64,000 bases of DNA from Calditrichia bacterium. Lineage in GTDB: Bacteria > Calditrichota > Calditrichia > RBG-13-44-9 > J075. Below the pieces are notes generated by a model. That model ran no database searches. It had not been told where the DNA came from and saw only the letters and a program-made list of their open reading frames with translations. Shown here one piece after another: positions 55,851-64,000 of the stretch. The stretch spans positions 1-64,000 of the forward strand of contig JANQRS010000010.1 in assembly GCA_028284445.1 (NCBI GenBank). The letters run 5' to 3'. How positions within the stretch are numbered: the first letter of the stretch is position 1; each line of letters begins with the position of its first letter. Position numbers and translations under genes: made by a program.

Positions 55851-56591
55851 CTCACGCCCTTCCCAAAATTTCAGGTATTTCAGGAAAACATAGAAACTCC
55901 CAAGCACCGCGAGAAAAAAACCGGCCTTGCCGTCGAGAAAGCCTCGCTTGAAAAAGTACGTTTTGATGAACTTTACGAAGGGATTGAACAGGAGGTTTAA
56001 CAAGGATGGTTTGCGGCCACTCTTCAATAGTTCAGCAGCAGCAATGCTTGTGAAGCTGTTCATCTGACGGATATGAGCGCGGACATCTTCATAAGAATAG
56101 TGAAACAAATCGCCGGCGAGAGTATCAAATTCGCCATCCAGGATCACCATATCATGGGGATTGACGCCACCCCAGCGCCCCTTGCGGCGATCAAAGAGCC
56201 GGATCTTGTAATCGGGATACCAGCCACTGTGGTTAATCCATTGCCCGAGGTAATGTACGCGCCTGGCCATACGATAGCCGGGCTTTTTGAATCCTGCCTG
56301 GCGCAGCTTCTGAATGCTCTCATGGAGTTCCGGCGATAACTCTTCATCTGCATCCAGCGACAACACCCAATCATTGGCAGCGCTATCGACAGCAAAGTTC
56401 TTCTGCTCTATATGTCCCGGCCAATCCCGCTGGATGACACGCGCGCCAAGTTCCTTACAAATGGCAACAGTTGCATCTTCACTATAGGAATCGACAACAA
56501 CGATTTCATCCGCCCATTTCAGACTTTCCAGGCAGCGGCGGATATTTTTTTCCTCGTTGAATGTAATAATAACAGCGGAAATCGGTATCAT
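55836..56591 (-). CDS. GT2 glycosyltransferase, WaaE/KdtX-like
   Basis: 251 aa. GT-A fold: SAVIITFNEEKNIRRCLESLKW at the N-terminus, VVDSYSEDAT, and the metal-binding DADEE (SLDADEELSPEL). YRMARRVHYLGQWINHSGWYPDYKIRLFDRRKGRWGG and HYSY match WaaE/KdtX-type beta-1,4-glucosyltransferases of lipopolysaccharide core. A hydrophobic C-terminal stretch (FKTYFFKRGFL...GSFYVFLKYLKF) suggests membrane association. Overlaps the upstream GT4 gene by 4 nt (ATGA). Its C-terminus VNDE-stop lies in a heptamer array. Confidence 0.88.
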   Translation of the reverse strand: MIPISAVIITFNEEKNIRRCLESLKWADEIVVVDSYSEDATVAICKELGARVIQRDWPGHIEQKNFAVDSAANDWVLSLDADEELSPELHESIQKLRQAGFKKPGYRMARRVHYLGQWINHSGWYPDYKIRLFDRRKGRWGGVNPHDMVILDGEFDTLAGDLFHYSYEDVRAHIRQMNSFTSIAAAELLKSGRKPSLLNLLFNPFVKFIKTYFFKRGFLDGKAGFFLAVLGSFYVFLKYLKFWEGREVNDE

Positions 56592-57688
56592 TTCGCATCA
56601 ACTCCAATCACAGCACGGTAAATTGCCAGTGTTTTGCGGGCAGTTTCGGCGCAGGTAAACTGCTTGACGCGCTCAGCCGCGTTGCGAACCAAGCGATCGC
56701 GTAATTCCTTATCGCCCAGGACACGCTTCACCATTCCCAAAAGCATCTCGACATCGCCGACATCTGCCAACAGGCCGCTCTCCCGGTCGACCACAATCTC
56801 CGGGATTCCCCCGGCTCGGGTCGCTACGATCGGCACCCGGCAAACCATCGCGTCCAGCAGCGATGTGCCCAGCCCTTCGGTCTTCGATGTTACCAGAAAG
56901 AGATCCAGCTCCGGCAAAATCTCCGGCACGTCATAGCGGAAGCCGGCCATCACCACTTGGTCTTGCAGGCCAAGTTGTGAAATCAAAGATTCAATGATCG
57001 GACGCTCCGGTCCTTCTCCAATGATGAAGAAACGTGCGCTGAGTCCACTATCAATCAGTCGTCGTGCCACCCGCAAGAAAGTAGGATAATCTTTATGATC
57101 GGCCAGAGCGGAGCTATTACCAATCAACGGTATTGATGCCGGGATATCAAATTCGCGGCGTAGGATTCCACTGGCCGCAAGACCAAACCGCCGGGGATCA
57201 ACGCCACTGTGAACGGTATACAAACGCGACGTATCCGAAACGCCTGCAGTTAGCACTTCCCTGATGGCATTCGATACGCAAAGATAAGCACGAATGCGCC
57301 TGCTGTTGTATTTGAGTCGAGCGACAAAGCTGTTTTTTACCGGGAAATCGACGCGGCGGCTGACAACAATCGGCGTCTTATGACGAGCAAGCACTGTGGA
57401 CATAAAGAGAATTGTGTGGGCGTGTGCATCGTGCGCATGGGCCAGGTCTGCCCGAAAGGATCTGCAAAATCCTGCAATCGCGCGGGCGCTATCGGGGCGC
57501 ATCGGACTGCCGCGGTCAAAGGTAACATGATCAATATTATTCTCACGGCACCATTCGTGCATGCTGGAATAGCCGGCACAAACGATCTGCTGTTGCACAC
57601 CGTGTCCCTGGAGCTCACCATAAAGGTACGCCAGTTGTTGCTCCCCACCGCGCCAGGTCCGTGCAGTAGAGAGATGCAAAACTCTCAT
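56588..57688 (-). CDS. GT4-family glycosyltransferase
   Basis: 366 aa from the ATG at 57688 (AAAGGA about nine bases upstream), where the canonical GT4 N-terminus begins (MRVLHLSTARTWRGGEQQLAYLYGEL); the ORF extension to 57772 lacks similarity. The C-terminal domain shows FFIIGEGPERPIIESLISQLGLQDQVVMAGFR, the E-x7-E region SKTEGLGTSLLDAMVCRVPIVATRAGGIPEIV and GLLADVGDVEML. With the overlapping GT2 gene it forms a two-gene envelope glycan operon. Confidence 0.9.
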   Translation of the reverse strand: MRVLHLSTARTWRGGEQQLAYLYGELQGHGVQQQIVCAGYSSMHEWCRENNIDHVTFDRGSPMRPDSARAIAGFCRSFRADLAHAHDAHAHTILFMSTVLARHKTPIVVSRRVDFPVKNSFVARLKYNSRRIRAYLCVSNAIREVLTAGVSDTSRLYTVHSGVDPRRFGLAASGILRREFDIPASIPLIGNSSALADHKDYPTFLRVARRLIDSGLSARFFIIGEGPERPIIESLISQLGLQDQVVMAGFRYDVPEILPELDLFLVTSKTEGLGTSLLDAMVCRVPIVATRAGGIPEIVVDRESGLLADVGDVEMLLGMVKRVLGDKELRDRLVRNAAERVKQFTCAETARKTLAIYRAVIGVDAK

Positions 57689-57839
57689 GTCGATATTCCT
57701 TTCAGGCAAAAAACATACGAAAGAAAGGGACGCGGCAAAAGGGTATTTTTGATATTGGCAAGTCTGGAGCACGGCGAGAGTGATATCGCCAAGATGGTTT
57801 TCTAGTGCTTATCACTCTACCGCAAATATGAGATGTTGT

Positions 57840-58895
57840 CTATAAGTGTGGTTCCACTTCCTGAGGCACATTGGTCAAAGTTTCCAACTCTTTTAGAAAG
57901 GGTGTATAATCCTGACCACTGCGAGGATTCGTTTTCAACTGGCGGAGAATCAGCTTTGCTAACTTGATACGCGAGCGCTGCTTGGCAAGATTGTGGGTTT
58001 CTGTCTTAAGCAAACTGCAGAAGGCCTCAAGATCCACGTAGATTTCCACTGCATCATCAACGCGGATTTTTACGGTTTTGTCCTGATCATAGACCGGCGC
58101 AGGGGGCAGGCTCAACAATTGCGGCGCCGCTGATAAAGGATATTCCGGTTCCTCGATTGCCAGGAGACGGGTAATTTCAAAATCAATTTCCTCAACCGCC
58201 TCGGCAAAGTCCACCGGACGCAGAACGTCTGCGATGCTTTCCGACGCAGTCGAAAGCGGCACCAGGGCTGTTTCCGTAACTTCCGGTTCCGTTGTCAGGC
58301 GCTGGTAGAAGAGGAATGGTATCCCTATCAGTATCAAAGCTAAAACGACGGCAAAGATCACGGCGCGCTTATGTGACCGGGCCGCTTCGTATTTACGAAC
58401 CACGCTGCCCAATTTATCCATCATCAGAGTACGTGAGACATTCCTAATCGTACTGGCTGCAAGAGCAACATTGGCCTGACTTTGGTAGTCGCTTTTATAG
58501 ATCTCATAACAATCTTGCATGAAGCCGCGAACGGCACGTCCGAGGTATGGCGGTTCACCATAATATGCAGCGATAATTTCGTCCCGGAAGGGCGAGTGAA
58601 CACTAGGCGTTGGATTACCACGGAAAAGGTTCACATGCAGGGATTCCAATAGTCGAAGTTGTTCTCCCAGCTCAAGGCGTTCGTCTGCAAAATCATCTTT
58701 GTTGACGCTGCTTGCCATACGTCCGCTAATGCTGGTACAGGTTTGAACAATCAACCCAATTGAGTTACATTTTTGAATAGCAGCTGAAAATTGCCGGTTG
58801 ATTTTAAGAACATTTAAAACCCCGATAGTCACCGCCGCTAACAGAACGGCAACAACGGCAATTTCAATCAAACGTCGCATCCGTGCTTCGTTCAC
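57840..58895 (-). CDS. Two-helix membrane protein of a signalling cluster
   Basis: About 351 aa. The GTG at 58895 has AGGGG eight bases upstream; a GTG at 58904 overlapping the previous stop is the alternative. Helices at about 6-28 and 177-198 bound a periplasmic domain of about 150 residues; the remaining 150 residues are cytosolic and end in a basic helical stretch. Not recognised. The helix-periplasm-helix topology copies that of the larger sensor encoded just upstream, which suggests a paired or ancillary sensor. Confidence 0.65.
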   Translation of the reverse strand: MNEARMRRLIEIAVVAVLLAAVTIGVLNVLKINRQFSAAIQKCNSIGLIVQTCTSISGRMASSVNKDDFADERLELGEQLRLLESLHVNLFRGNPTPSVHSPFRDEIIAAYYGEPPYLGRAVRGFMQDCYEIYKSDYQSQANVALAASTIRNVSRTLMMDKLGSVVRKYEAARSHKRAVIFAVVLALILIGIPFLFYQRLTTEPEVTETALVPLSTASESIADVLRPVDFAEAVEEIDFEITRLLAIEEPEYPLSAAPQLLSLPPAPVYDQDKTVKIRVDDAVEIYVDLEAFCSLLKTETHNLAKQRSRIKLAKLILRQLKTNPRSGQDYTPFLKELETLTNVPQEVEPHL

Positions 58896-58900
58896 GCGTT

Positions 58901-61393
58901 TCACCCCTCTCCTCTCCAGGCATTTTCGATAAGTGTCGCTTCCTCGTTGTTGTTATCATCCTCTGTTGCCCTCTGTTCGAGTGCGCTGGGAAACGACACC
59001 TCAATTCTCAATTCGTTGTCGGAATTGGTGACAAATTCCAACTTGCCATCCAGACTTTCCACGTAGCCGCAAACGGCGGCCAAACTAATATGTTGATGCT
59101 TCTTGTTGGTTAAGCGCAGTTGCGGGTCCAGCAGCAATTGAAGCAGCCTGTCATCAGTCCAGTCGCGTGCCTCCTGATAATCAGCTGAGCCGCTGGTGAC
59201 AGCCTGACGCTGCAACGCTTCCAGATCAATTCGGCCATTGTCCTGAAAGCCGATTACCAGGGCTTCGTTTTCAATGGCACTGTCGATATGAATTGCCGGA
59301 ATATCACCGCGCTGCCAAACATCTGGCAAGGTATGGTAAATCGAAAAACGCATCAGCTTGGCAACCACATGCCAAACCGCTTTAATATTGCCGGCGTGAA
59401 TATGATCAGCCTGAAGCTCAGTGCTGTTCACTTTAATCGTCTGCTGCGTTCCGCTGGTCAGTTTTGCTAACAATGCCTGAATGGCCTTCATCAATTTCCC
59501 ATAGAATAAGGGAGCGCTATTTGCCGGCGCTTTATTCGATTGGCTGGTCCCAACCAGACCGGTCAGTGAACCGATAGCGGCCTTAAATCCGCGCAATCCC
59601 CGGAAAAAGGGATCAAGGTCTTTACGGCTGATTTGCTCACGCGTCTGGAGCAATTCGGTTTCACCAGCCAGACTATGAAGATAAGCAACCAGCGGAAACA
59701 GCTGCCGTTCTTCGGCTGAATCGAGTAAGCTTTGGGCGGCTTCCCCAATCCTGGCAAAGCGTTCCCGACGTCCTTCCGGAGTGGCCAGTTTACGAACTTC
59801 CTGCTCAATCACCTCAACTGCCTCAAGTGCTTCGTCTACAAATATCCTCAAGCTCGACACTGCCTCAGATTGAACGGAAGGGATAATTTCGACCGGATCG
59901 TCCGGCTCCGCTTCTTCTAATGCCAGAAGGAGTAGCAATGCATGCACATCATTATCATCATCGGTCACGGGAGTAGCTGAGAAGCGACAGATTTGCGGCT
60001 TTTCTTTCTCAGGAACATTGAATTGAAGTCGCATTTGCAGCGGCTCATCCGCGGTAGACAATATCGCATCAGGCGAAAACTCGCCCCTATCCTCAGTCTC
60101 TATAATGTCACAACGTTCGATATCAAAAACAGACGGCCAGTCACGCAATCCGATTTTGCCGATTCGTTCCCCCATCAATTCCTCAGCTGTATCATTTACG
60201 TAGACGCAACTCCCTTGCGGATCAACAACAACAACCGCTTCGGGAAACCGATTGACAAAATCAGGTAGAAGTCGCGCTGCAATAGATGCCTGCCCGATAT
60301 TTTCGTCGTGTTTGGAGAAGCTCCACACCAGTCCCAGCGCCTGGCTGCCGTCCGGATTCATAATCTCTGTGCAATTTAAGCGGTCACCGTCGCCGAGCTT
60401 CAGCAAATGCCTAAACTGACGCCGAATTCGGGCTGTATCTCCCTTGAGAGCAGCCTGATAAATATCTTCATCCATCAGCTGTTTCAGCAGGAAGCGCCGC
60501 ACGGCGTCCTTGTCATTTTCAGCCTCAACAGCCAATTCATCCGGCAAGCGCCAGCGTCTAACAAATTCCTTATTGTATGTAACATCGTTCTTATCGAAAC
60601 GAACGGCCATATAGCCAAATCCGGCTGTGGTCAATATTCTGTCGAGCTTGCGGAACTCCGCTTCTTGCAATGCCAGATCGCGAACCGCTTCAACTTCCCG
60701 GGCAGCAACGGTACGATAGTCAATTCCCAACGACTCAAACGCGAGTTGATTGTTCTGCAAGCGGGGGCTGAGTAAATATACCCACAGGGCCAAAAGTAAA
60801 GAAAGAAGCGACAACCCGGTAAGCACTATCTGCCATCCGCGATTGTTGAGACGCTCAGCACTTTTACCGGCCGCAATACCGGCAACTCTGAGCACAGCTG
60901 CCAGCTCACTACCGCCACTGTCAGCGGCAACAGCAGCAAGATCGCGATGCTGATCAATGGCCTCAAATGGCACCGCAACAAGCTCGCGCATTTGCCCAAC
61001 AAATTGCTCCAGCCGTTCCGTCAACCGTGACGGCGATTCAAAGAATACAGAGGAAATTTGGCGGCTGCCTTCAGAGTTGCCGCCCTGGAGCAGTGGGTTT
61101 TGCTGGATCATGTGCTCTAAACGCACCAATTCATCCACATGGTTTCTGATAGCGGCAAGCGCTTGGGCATAGGTGTTCGGATCTTCAGAACGGTTAAGGA
61201 TATATCCTTGCGCCGCGATTTTATGCAGAACAGTTTCCTGATTGGCAATTAATGACTTTAACTGCAAAGCTTTGTTGGATTTGTCGCCAGCAAAGCTCAG
61301 GAAAAGCATGGCAGCGGTTATGCCCAATGCAAGGAGGCTCATCGCCAACCTGCTGCCATTGCTCACTTTTTGTGGGTGAAAATGAAAGTCCAT
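58901..61393 (-). CDS. Membrane sensor with PAS domains and CheA-like pseudokinase region
   Basis: 830 aa from the ATG at 61393 (GAGAGG seven bases upstream). Helices at 14-34 and 188-208 enclose a PilJ-like periplasmic domain. Two PAS-like domains follow (about 240-365 and 375-490), then a helical region with an Hpt-like histidine (LHSLAGETELL, His573) and a CheA-type ATPase-like domain (about 640-800). In the latter the G1 box is partly kept (DNGRID, 718-723), but the N-box Asn is missing (LMRFSIYH) and no G2 box is seen. Probably a signal-transducing pseudokinase or phosphotransfer scaffold. It follows the REC-PATAN gene. Confidence 0.7.
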   Translation of the reverse strand: MDFHFHPQKVSNGSRLAMSLLALGITAAMLFLSFAGDKSNKALQLKSLIANQETVLHKIAAQGYILNRSEDPNTYAQALAAIRNHVDELVRLEHMIQQNPLLQGGNSEGSRQISSVFFESPSRLTERLEQFVGQMRELVAVPFEAIDQHRDLAAVAADSGGSELAAVLRVAGIAAGKSAERLNNRGWQIVLTGLSLLSLLLALWVYLLSPRLQNNQLAFESLGIDYRTVAAREVEAVRDLALQEAEFRKLDRILTTAGFGYMAVRFDKNDVTYNKEFVRRWRLPDELAVEAENDKDAVRRFLLKQLMDEDIYQAALKGDTARIRRQFRHLLKLGDGDRLNCTEIMNPDGSQALGLVWSFSKHDENIGQASIAARLLPDFVNRFPEAVVVVDPQGSCVYVNDTAEELMGERIGKIGLRDWPSVFDIERCDIIETEDRGEFSPDAILSTADEPLQMRLQFNVPEKEKPQICRFSATPVTDDDNDVHALLLLLALEEAEPDDPVEIIPSVQSEAVSSLRIFVDEALEAVEVIEQEVRKLATPEGRRERFARIGEAAQSLLDSAEERQLFPLVAYLHSLAGETELLQTREQISRKDLDPFFRGLRGFKAAIGSLTGLVGTSQSNKAPANSAPLFYGKLMKAIQALLAKLTSGTQQTIKVNSTELQADHIHAGNIKAVWHVVAKLMRFSIYHTLPDVWQRGDIPAIHIDSAIENEALVIGFQDNGRIDLEALQRQAVTSGSADYQEARDWTDDRLLQLLLDPQLRLTNKKHQHISLAAVCGYVESLDGKLEFVTNSDNELRIEVSFPSALEQRATEDDNNNEEATLIENAWRGEG

Positions 61394-61450
61394 TTTATAA
61401 CCTCTCCTCAGCGCCACATATCGTGGCATCCCTCGCCCTTAAATTGCTCA

Positions 61451-62131
61451 CTACTCAATCCAACGTCCTTCATCTTTCCGACGCAACCCTTCGAGCAAAA
61501 CGTGGTTCATAGGAAGGTTGATGCGATTCTCCGGAACTGAGCAATTCTTGAAGATTTCAATTTCGGAACTTTCCCATCCGACAATCTCCAGAGCGGCTTC
61601 CAGGTCATCCCGACCATCAAAGCGGGCGCCATACAAGCGGCCCTTCTCTACATACATGTAGCCGATGCGTCCATTTGAGGTAATTCGAAGGGTACAGGTC
61701 TTTTGCTCCATCTCAATCAGTTGCAGGAAACCGGACACAGATATTCCATTTATACCCCCTTCAACATTTGAGGATAGGATGTCGCTCACGACCTCGCTGA
61801 GATGATTCAAATCAACCGGCTTCTTCAAGTAGCGAAAACCGCCGGGCTGATTGATACGCCCTTCAATATCTGCGAAAACGAAGGCGGACATAATAATCAC
61901 CGGTACAAAAGGATATTTTTCTCCCATTTCACTCAAGAGAGAAAAACCGTCCATCACCGGCATTTTGAGATCGGTAATCACCAAATCCAGTGGTTCAGTG
62001 GCCAAAACCTTAAGCGCCTGCTTACCGTTTCTGGCTGTAATGATTCGGCAATTTGTGTTTAATGTGCGTAAGGTTGCCTGAACAGTCCTTAGGAAAAAAC
62101 GCTGATCATCAACAAGCAACACTGTTTTCAT
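61451..62131 (-). CDS. Response regulator with PATAN (DUF4388) output
   Basis: 226 aa from the ATG at 62131 (GGAGG seven bases upstream). Receiver domain about 1-122: acidic VDD pair (8-9), phosphoacceptor Asp54 (VITDLKMPVMDG) and the conserved Lys in YLKKP. The C-terminal domain (about 130-226: GISVSGFLQLIEMEQKTCTLRI...GYMYVEKGRLYGARF) is a PATAN/DUF4388 domain, an interaction module often found with chemotaxis-like and motility systems. It has no DNA-binding domain. First gene of the signalling trio. Confidence 0.88.
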   Translation of the reverse strand: MKTVLLVDDQRFFLRTVQATLRTLNTNCRIITARNGKQALKVLATEPLDLVITDLKMPVMDGFSLLSEMGEKYPFVPVIIMSAFVFADIEGRINQPGGFRYLKKPVDLNHLSEVVSDILSSNVEGGINGISVSGFLQLIEMEQKTCTLRITSNGRIGYMYVEKGRLYGARFDGRDDLEAALEIVGWESSEIEIFKNCSVPENRINLPMNHVLLEGLRRKDEGRWIE

Positions 62132-62495
62132 GAATAGCCTCCGACACAAAGTCCTTGTGCATATAGCATCCCGCGAATCCGTCTGTCTCTCCTTGCAACA
62201 AACACAATTCTTCCCTTGTTTGGACGGACTCAGGTATGATTGTGGTCATACTCATAACTGCTGATGCCATGTTATCGTGATGTCAATAATTGTCGACAAG
62301 AGCTGCGGAAGCTTGAGGGATTGAAATATGAGAATCGAGCAAAAAGGAGCCAAAAATGTTGCAATTTAGCCCAATGAAAAGATGGCACATTCTTCATTTT
62401 CGTATTGTGAGAGATCAAAATAGAACGTAGATTCTGTCGATTAAAAATAGTGACGCCGAACCGCAAACGTCAAAGTCCGCTTAGTATCCGGGAAA
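62132..62495. other. 364-bp divergent intergenic region
   Basis: Lies between the response-regulator gene (minus) and hpnC (plus). I see no small gene, repeat or convincing promoter pair in it. Confidence 0.4.
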
Positions 62496-63344
62496 TTGCA
62501 CTTGAGACTCGAAGACGCTTACAGCTACTGCAAGGAAATTACGACGCGCCACTATGAAAATTTTCCTGTCGCCAGTGTTCTCCTGCCGCGCGCACTCCGC
62601 AAACACATTTATCCGATTTATGCCTTCGCTCGCCACGCGGATGATCTTGCAGATGAGCACAATGACCGTCCCGGGCTACTGGAATGGCGCGAGCAGCTTC
62701 ATCGTTCCATTGCCGGTGATGCTGAAGACCCGATTTTCCTTGCCCTTGCCGACACCATGGAAAAATTTGATCTGCCGGGAAAGCTCTTTGACGATTTAAT
62801 CTCAGCCTTTCTGCAGGATTTGGAAAAATCACGCTATCAGGACCTTGACGATCTCGACAATTATTGCGAAAGATCGGCCAATCCCGTTGGCCGCCTGATA
62901 TTGCTTCTGCATGGGTATCGTGATGAACAGCTATTTGCCTATTCCGATCATATCTGTACGGCATTGCAGCTGACCAATTTTTGGCAAGATGTGACGGTTG
63001 ACCTGAAGAAAAACCGAATTTACGTGCCCGGCAATTACCTCGAGCAATTTCATGTGATGGAAGCAGAGTTTTACGAGGCGACAGCAAGTCCTAACTTTGT
63101 TTCGTTGATGACAGCGCTTGTAGCCGAAACACGCCAACGTTTTCGTGCCGGCTTGCCATTGCTGCGCCACCTTCACCGACGATTACGCTGGGAATTAACT
63201 TTTACCGTTGCCGGTGGTATGGCAATTCTCTCGAAAATTGAACAAAATGGCTTCAATGTATTGCAATCCAGACCGACACTTTCTAAAACAGACTGGCTAA
63301 AAATCAGCTTCCGATTATTCACCTCACAACCGGGTTACGCATGA
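62496..63344 (+). CDS. hpnC: Squalene synthase HpnC
   Basis: 282 aa. The frame has no upstream ATG or GTG before its stop at 62451, so the TTG at 62496 (or 62502) is the start. Trans-isoprenyl-diphosphate synthase fold: first Asp-rich motif ARHADDLADE, second region FWQDVTVDLKKNRIYVP, and the HYENFPVAS N-terminal signature of HpnC. It converts presqualene diphosphate onward in the HpnCDE squalene route feeding hopanoids or C30 carotenoids. The next gene overlaps by 4 nt (ATGA). Confidence 0.9.
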   Translation: MHLRLEDAYSYCKEITTRHYENFPVASVLLPRALRKHIYPIYAFARHADDLADEHNDRPGLLEWREQLHRSIAGDAEDPIFLALADTMEKFDLPGKLFDDLISAFLQDLEKSRYQDLDDLDNYCERSANPVGRLILLLHGYRDEQLFAYSDHICTALQLTNFWQDVTVDLKKNRIYVPGNYLEQFHVMEAEFYEATASPNFVSLMTALVAETRQRFRAGLPLLRHLHRRLRWELTFTVAGGMAILSKIEQNGFNVLQSRPTLSKTDWLKISFRLFTSQPGYA

Positions 63345-64000
63345 ATACATCATCCAGCGATCAGCAAATCACTTTTGAGAGCAAGAGCAGTTTCCTCTAT
63401 TCGTTTTTCTTTCTGCCAAAGGAAAAACGCCAGGCAATCTACACCTTGTATGCCTTCTGTCGGCAAACCGACGATATCGCCGATAACATAAGCCCAATGG
63501 AAAACCGCCGTGATCACCTGAATAGCTGGGAAGCGGAGCTGAAAAACTGCTTTACGAAGCGAGTATCCAATTATTTTGACACCCTGCGGCATGTCGCGGA
63601 ACGCTTCAAAATTCCGGTCGATCTCTTTCTGGAGCTCATTGCCGGTGTACGTATGGATCTGGACAATCTCGACTACAAGTCGTTTGAAGATCTTAAGCTC
63701 TATTGTTATCGCGTCGCATCGATTGTTGGCTTGATGTGTATTCAAATTTTTGGATATCGAGATCCGATTATTAAAAAATATGCAGAAAACCTGGGAATTG
63801 CCTTGCAACTCACCAACATCATTCGCGATGTCGGCACAGATGCTCAAATGGGTCGTCTCTATTTGCCTCGCGAAGAGTTACGGCAGTTCAACGTCTCAGA
63901 ACAACAGATTATGAGTGCACAACATAGCCCGGAATTTGAAAAGCTGATGGCCTTTCAATCACAAAGGGCCCGCCATTACTACAGCCTTGCAGAAGATTGC
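63341..64000 (+). CDS. hpnD: Presqualene diphosphate synthase HpnD (truncated by window)
   Basis: 220 codons, open to the window end. Starts ATG at 63341, overlapping the hpnC stop as ATGA. Squalene/phytoene-synthase family: FFFLPKEKRQAIYTLYAFCRQTDDIAD holds the first Asp-rich motif, and NIIRDVGTDAQMGRLYLP the second, both intact. Family length is about 280 aa, so about 60 residues are missing. HpnD condenses two farnesyl diphosphates to presqualene diphosphate, the step before HpnC. Confidence 0.92.
   Translation, partial: MNTSSSDQQITFESKSSFLYSFFFLPKEKRQAIYTLYAFCRQTDDIADNISPMENRRDHLNSWEAELKNCFTKRVSNYFDTLRHVAERFKIPVDLFLELIAGVRMDLDNLDYKSFEDLKLYCYRVASIVGLMCIQIFGYRDPIIKKYAENLGIALQLTNIIRDVGTDAQMGRLYLPREELRQFNVSEQQIMSAQHSPEFEKLMAFQSQRARHYYSLAEDC

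Noticed and set aside
63350..63847. 165-codon minus-strand frame at the window end
   Set aside because: It is the shadow of hpnD, whose Asp-rich motifs are read on the plus strand.

Overview
The window reads as chromosomal DNA of a Gram-negative bacterium of the FCB group, most likely near Calditrichota or candidate phylum KSB1. This is an inference from gene content, not a phylogeny. Two secreted proteins end in the Asn-Tyr-Pro-Asn-Pro-Phe-Asn type C-terminal sorting domain (type IX secretion). There are lipoproteins, TolC and BamA-type outer-membrane proteins, and a CRTAC1-like FG-GAP/ASPIC-UnbV protein beside a very large dehydrogenase/cytochrome c lipoprotein. The window ends in hpnC-hpnD squalene genes. 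I saw no rRNA, tRNA, CRISPR array, prophage or insertion sequence.

Layout. 0-10.5 kb (minus strand): carbohydrate uptake and breakdown, with a GH3 glycosidase, a lipoprotein sulfatase, a fused substrate-binding-protein/permease, a second permease, an ABC exporter and an MTR-kinase-like phosphotransferase. 10.5-18.4 kb (minus): a Cus/Czc heavy-metal efflux operon (Cys-rich protein, TolC, CusB, CusA). 18.6-21.2 kb (plus): two secreted proteins with sorting domains, one an intradiol dioxygenase with a Tat signal. 21.3-32.6 kb (minus): a GH20 hexosaminidase, an outer-membrane barrel, then a second sugar ABC system (binding lipoprotein plus two permeases) followed by the FG-GAP lipoprotein and the dehydrogenase/cytochrome. 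32.8-36.4 kb (plus): a three-gene biotin-dependent acyl-CoA carboxylase. 36.5-43.3 kb: outer-membrane proteins, BamA, a GH78 rhamnosidase, an App1-like phosphatase and a small conserved protein. 43.6-49.5 kb (minus): a BlaI repressor with an M56-M23 membrane metallopeptidase, an S9 peptidase, a HAD phosphatase and an SDR. 49.5-57.7 kb: a ybbA-ybbP-tesA-like block and three glycosyltransferases. 57.8-62.1 kb (minus): a signalling trio. 62.5 kb to the end (plus): hpnC and a truncated hpnD.

How the genes work together. The first cluster would release, import and phosphorylate sugars from a sulfated glycan. Two of its genes share a 67-bp upstream block that probably marks co-regulation. Neither CUT1-type importer has an ATPase in the window, so both must use one encoded elsewhere. 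The best-resolved regulatory circuit is blaI: a TTGACA promoter, a perfect 17-bp inverted repeat holding the TACA-N-TGTA core, an 8-nt translational overlap, and a membrane M56 protease carrying an M23 peptidoglycan hydrolase where BlaR1 has its penicillin sensor.

The intergenic DNA is unusually structured. Heptamer (7-bp) tandem arrays occur at several sites, and at three genes they encode the C-terminus and stop codon. Four related GC-rich palindromes sit just downstream of minus-strand stop codons. AT-rich hairpins built on TTGGAAT close two convergent gene pairs. There is also a 27-bp perfect inverted repeat and a tandemly duplicated stem-loop element.
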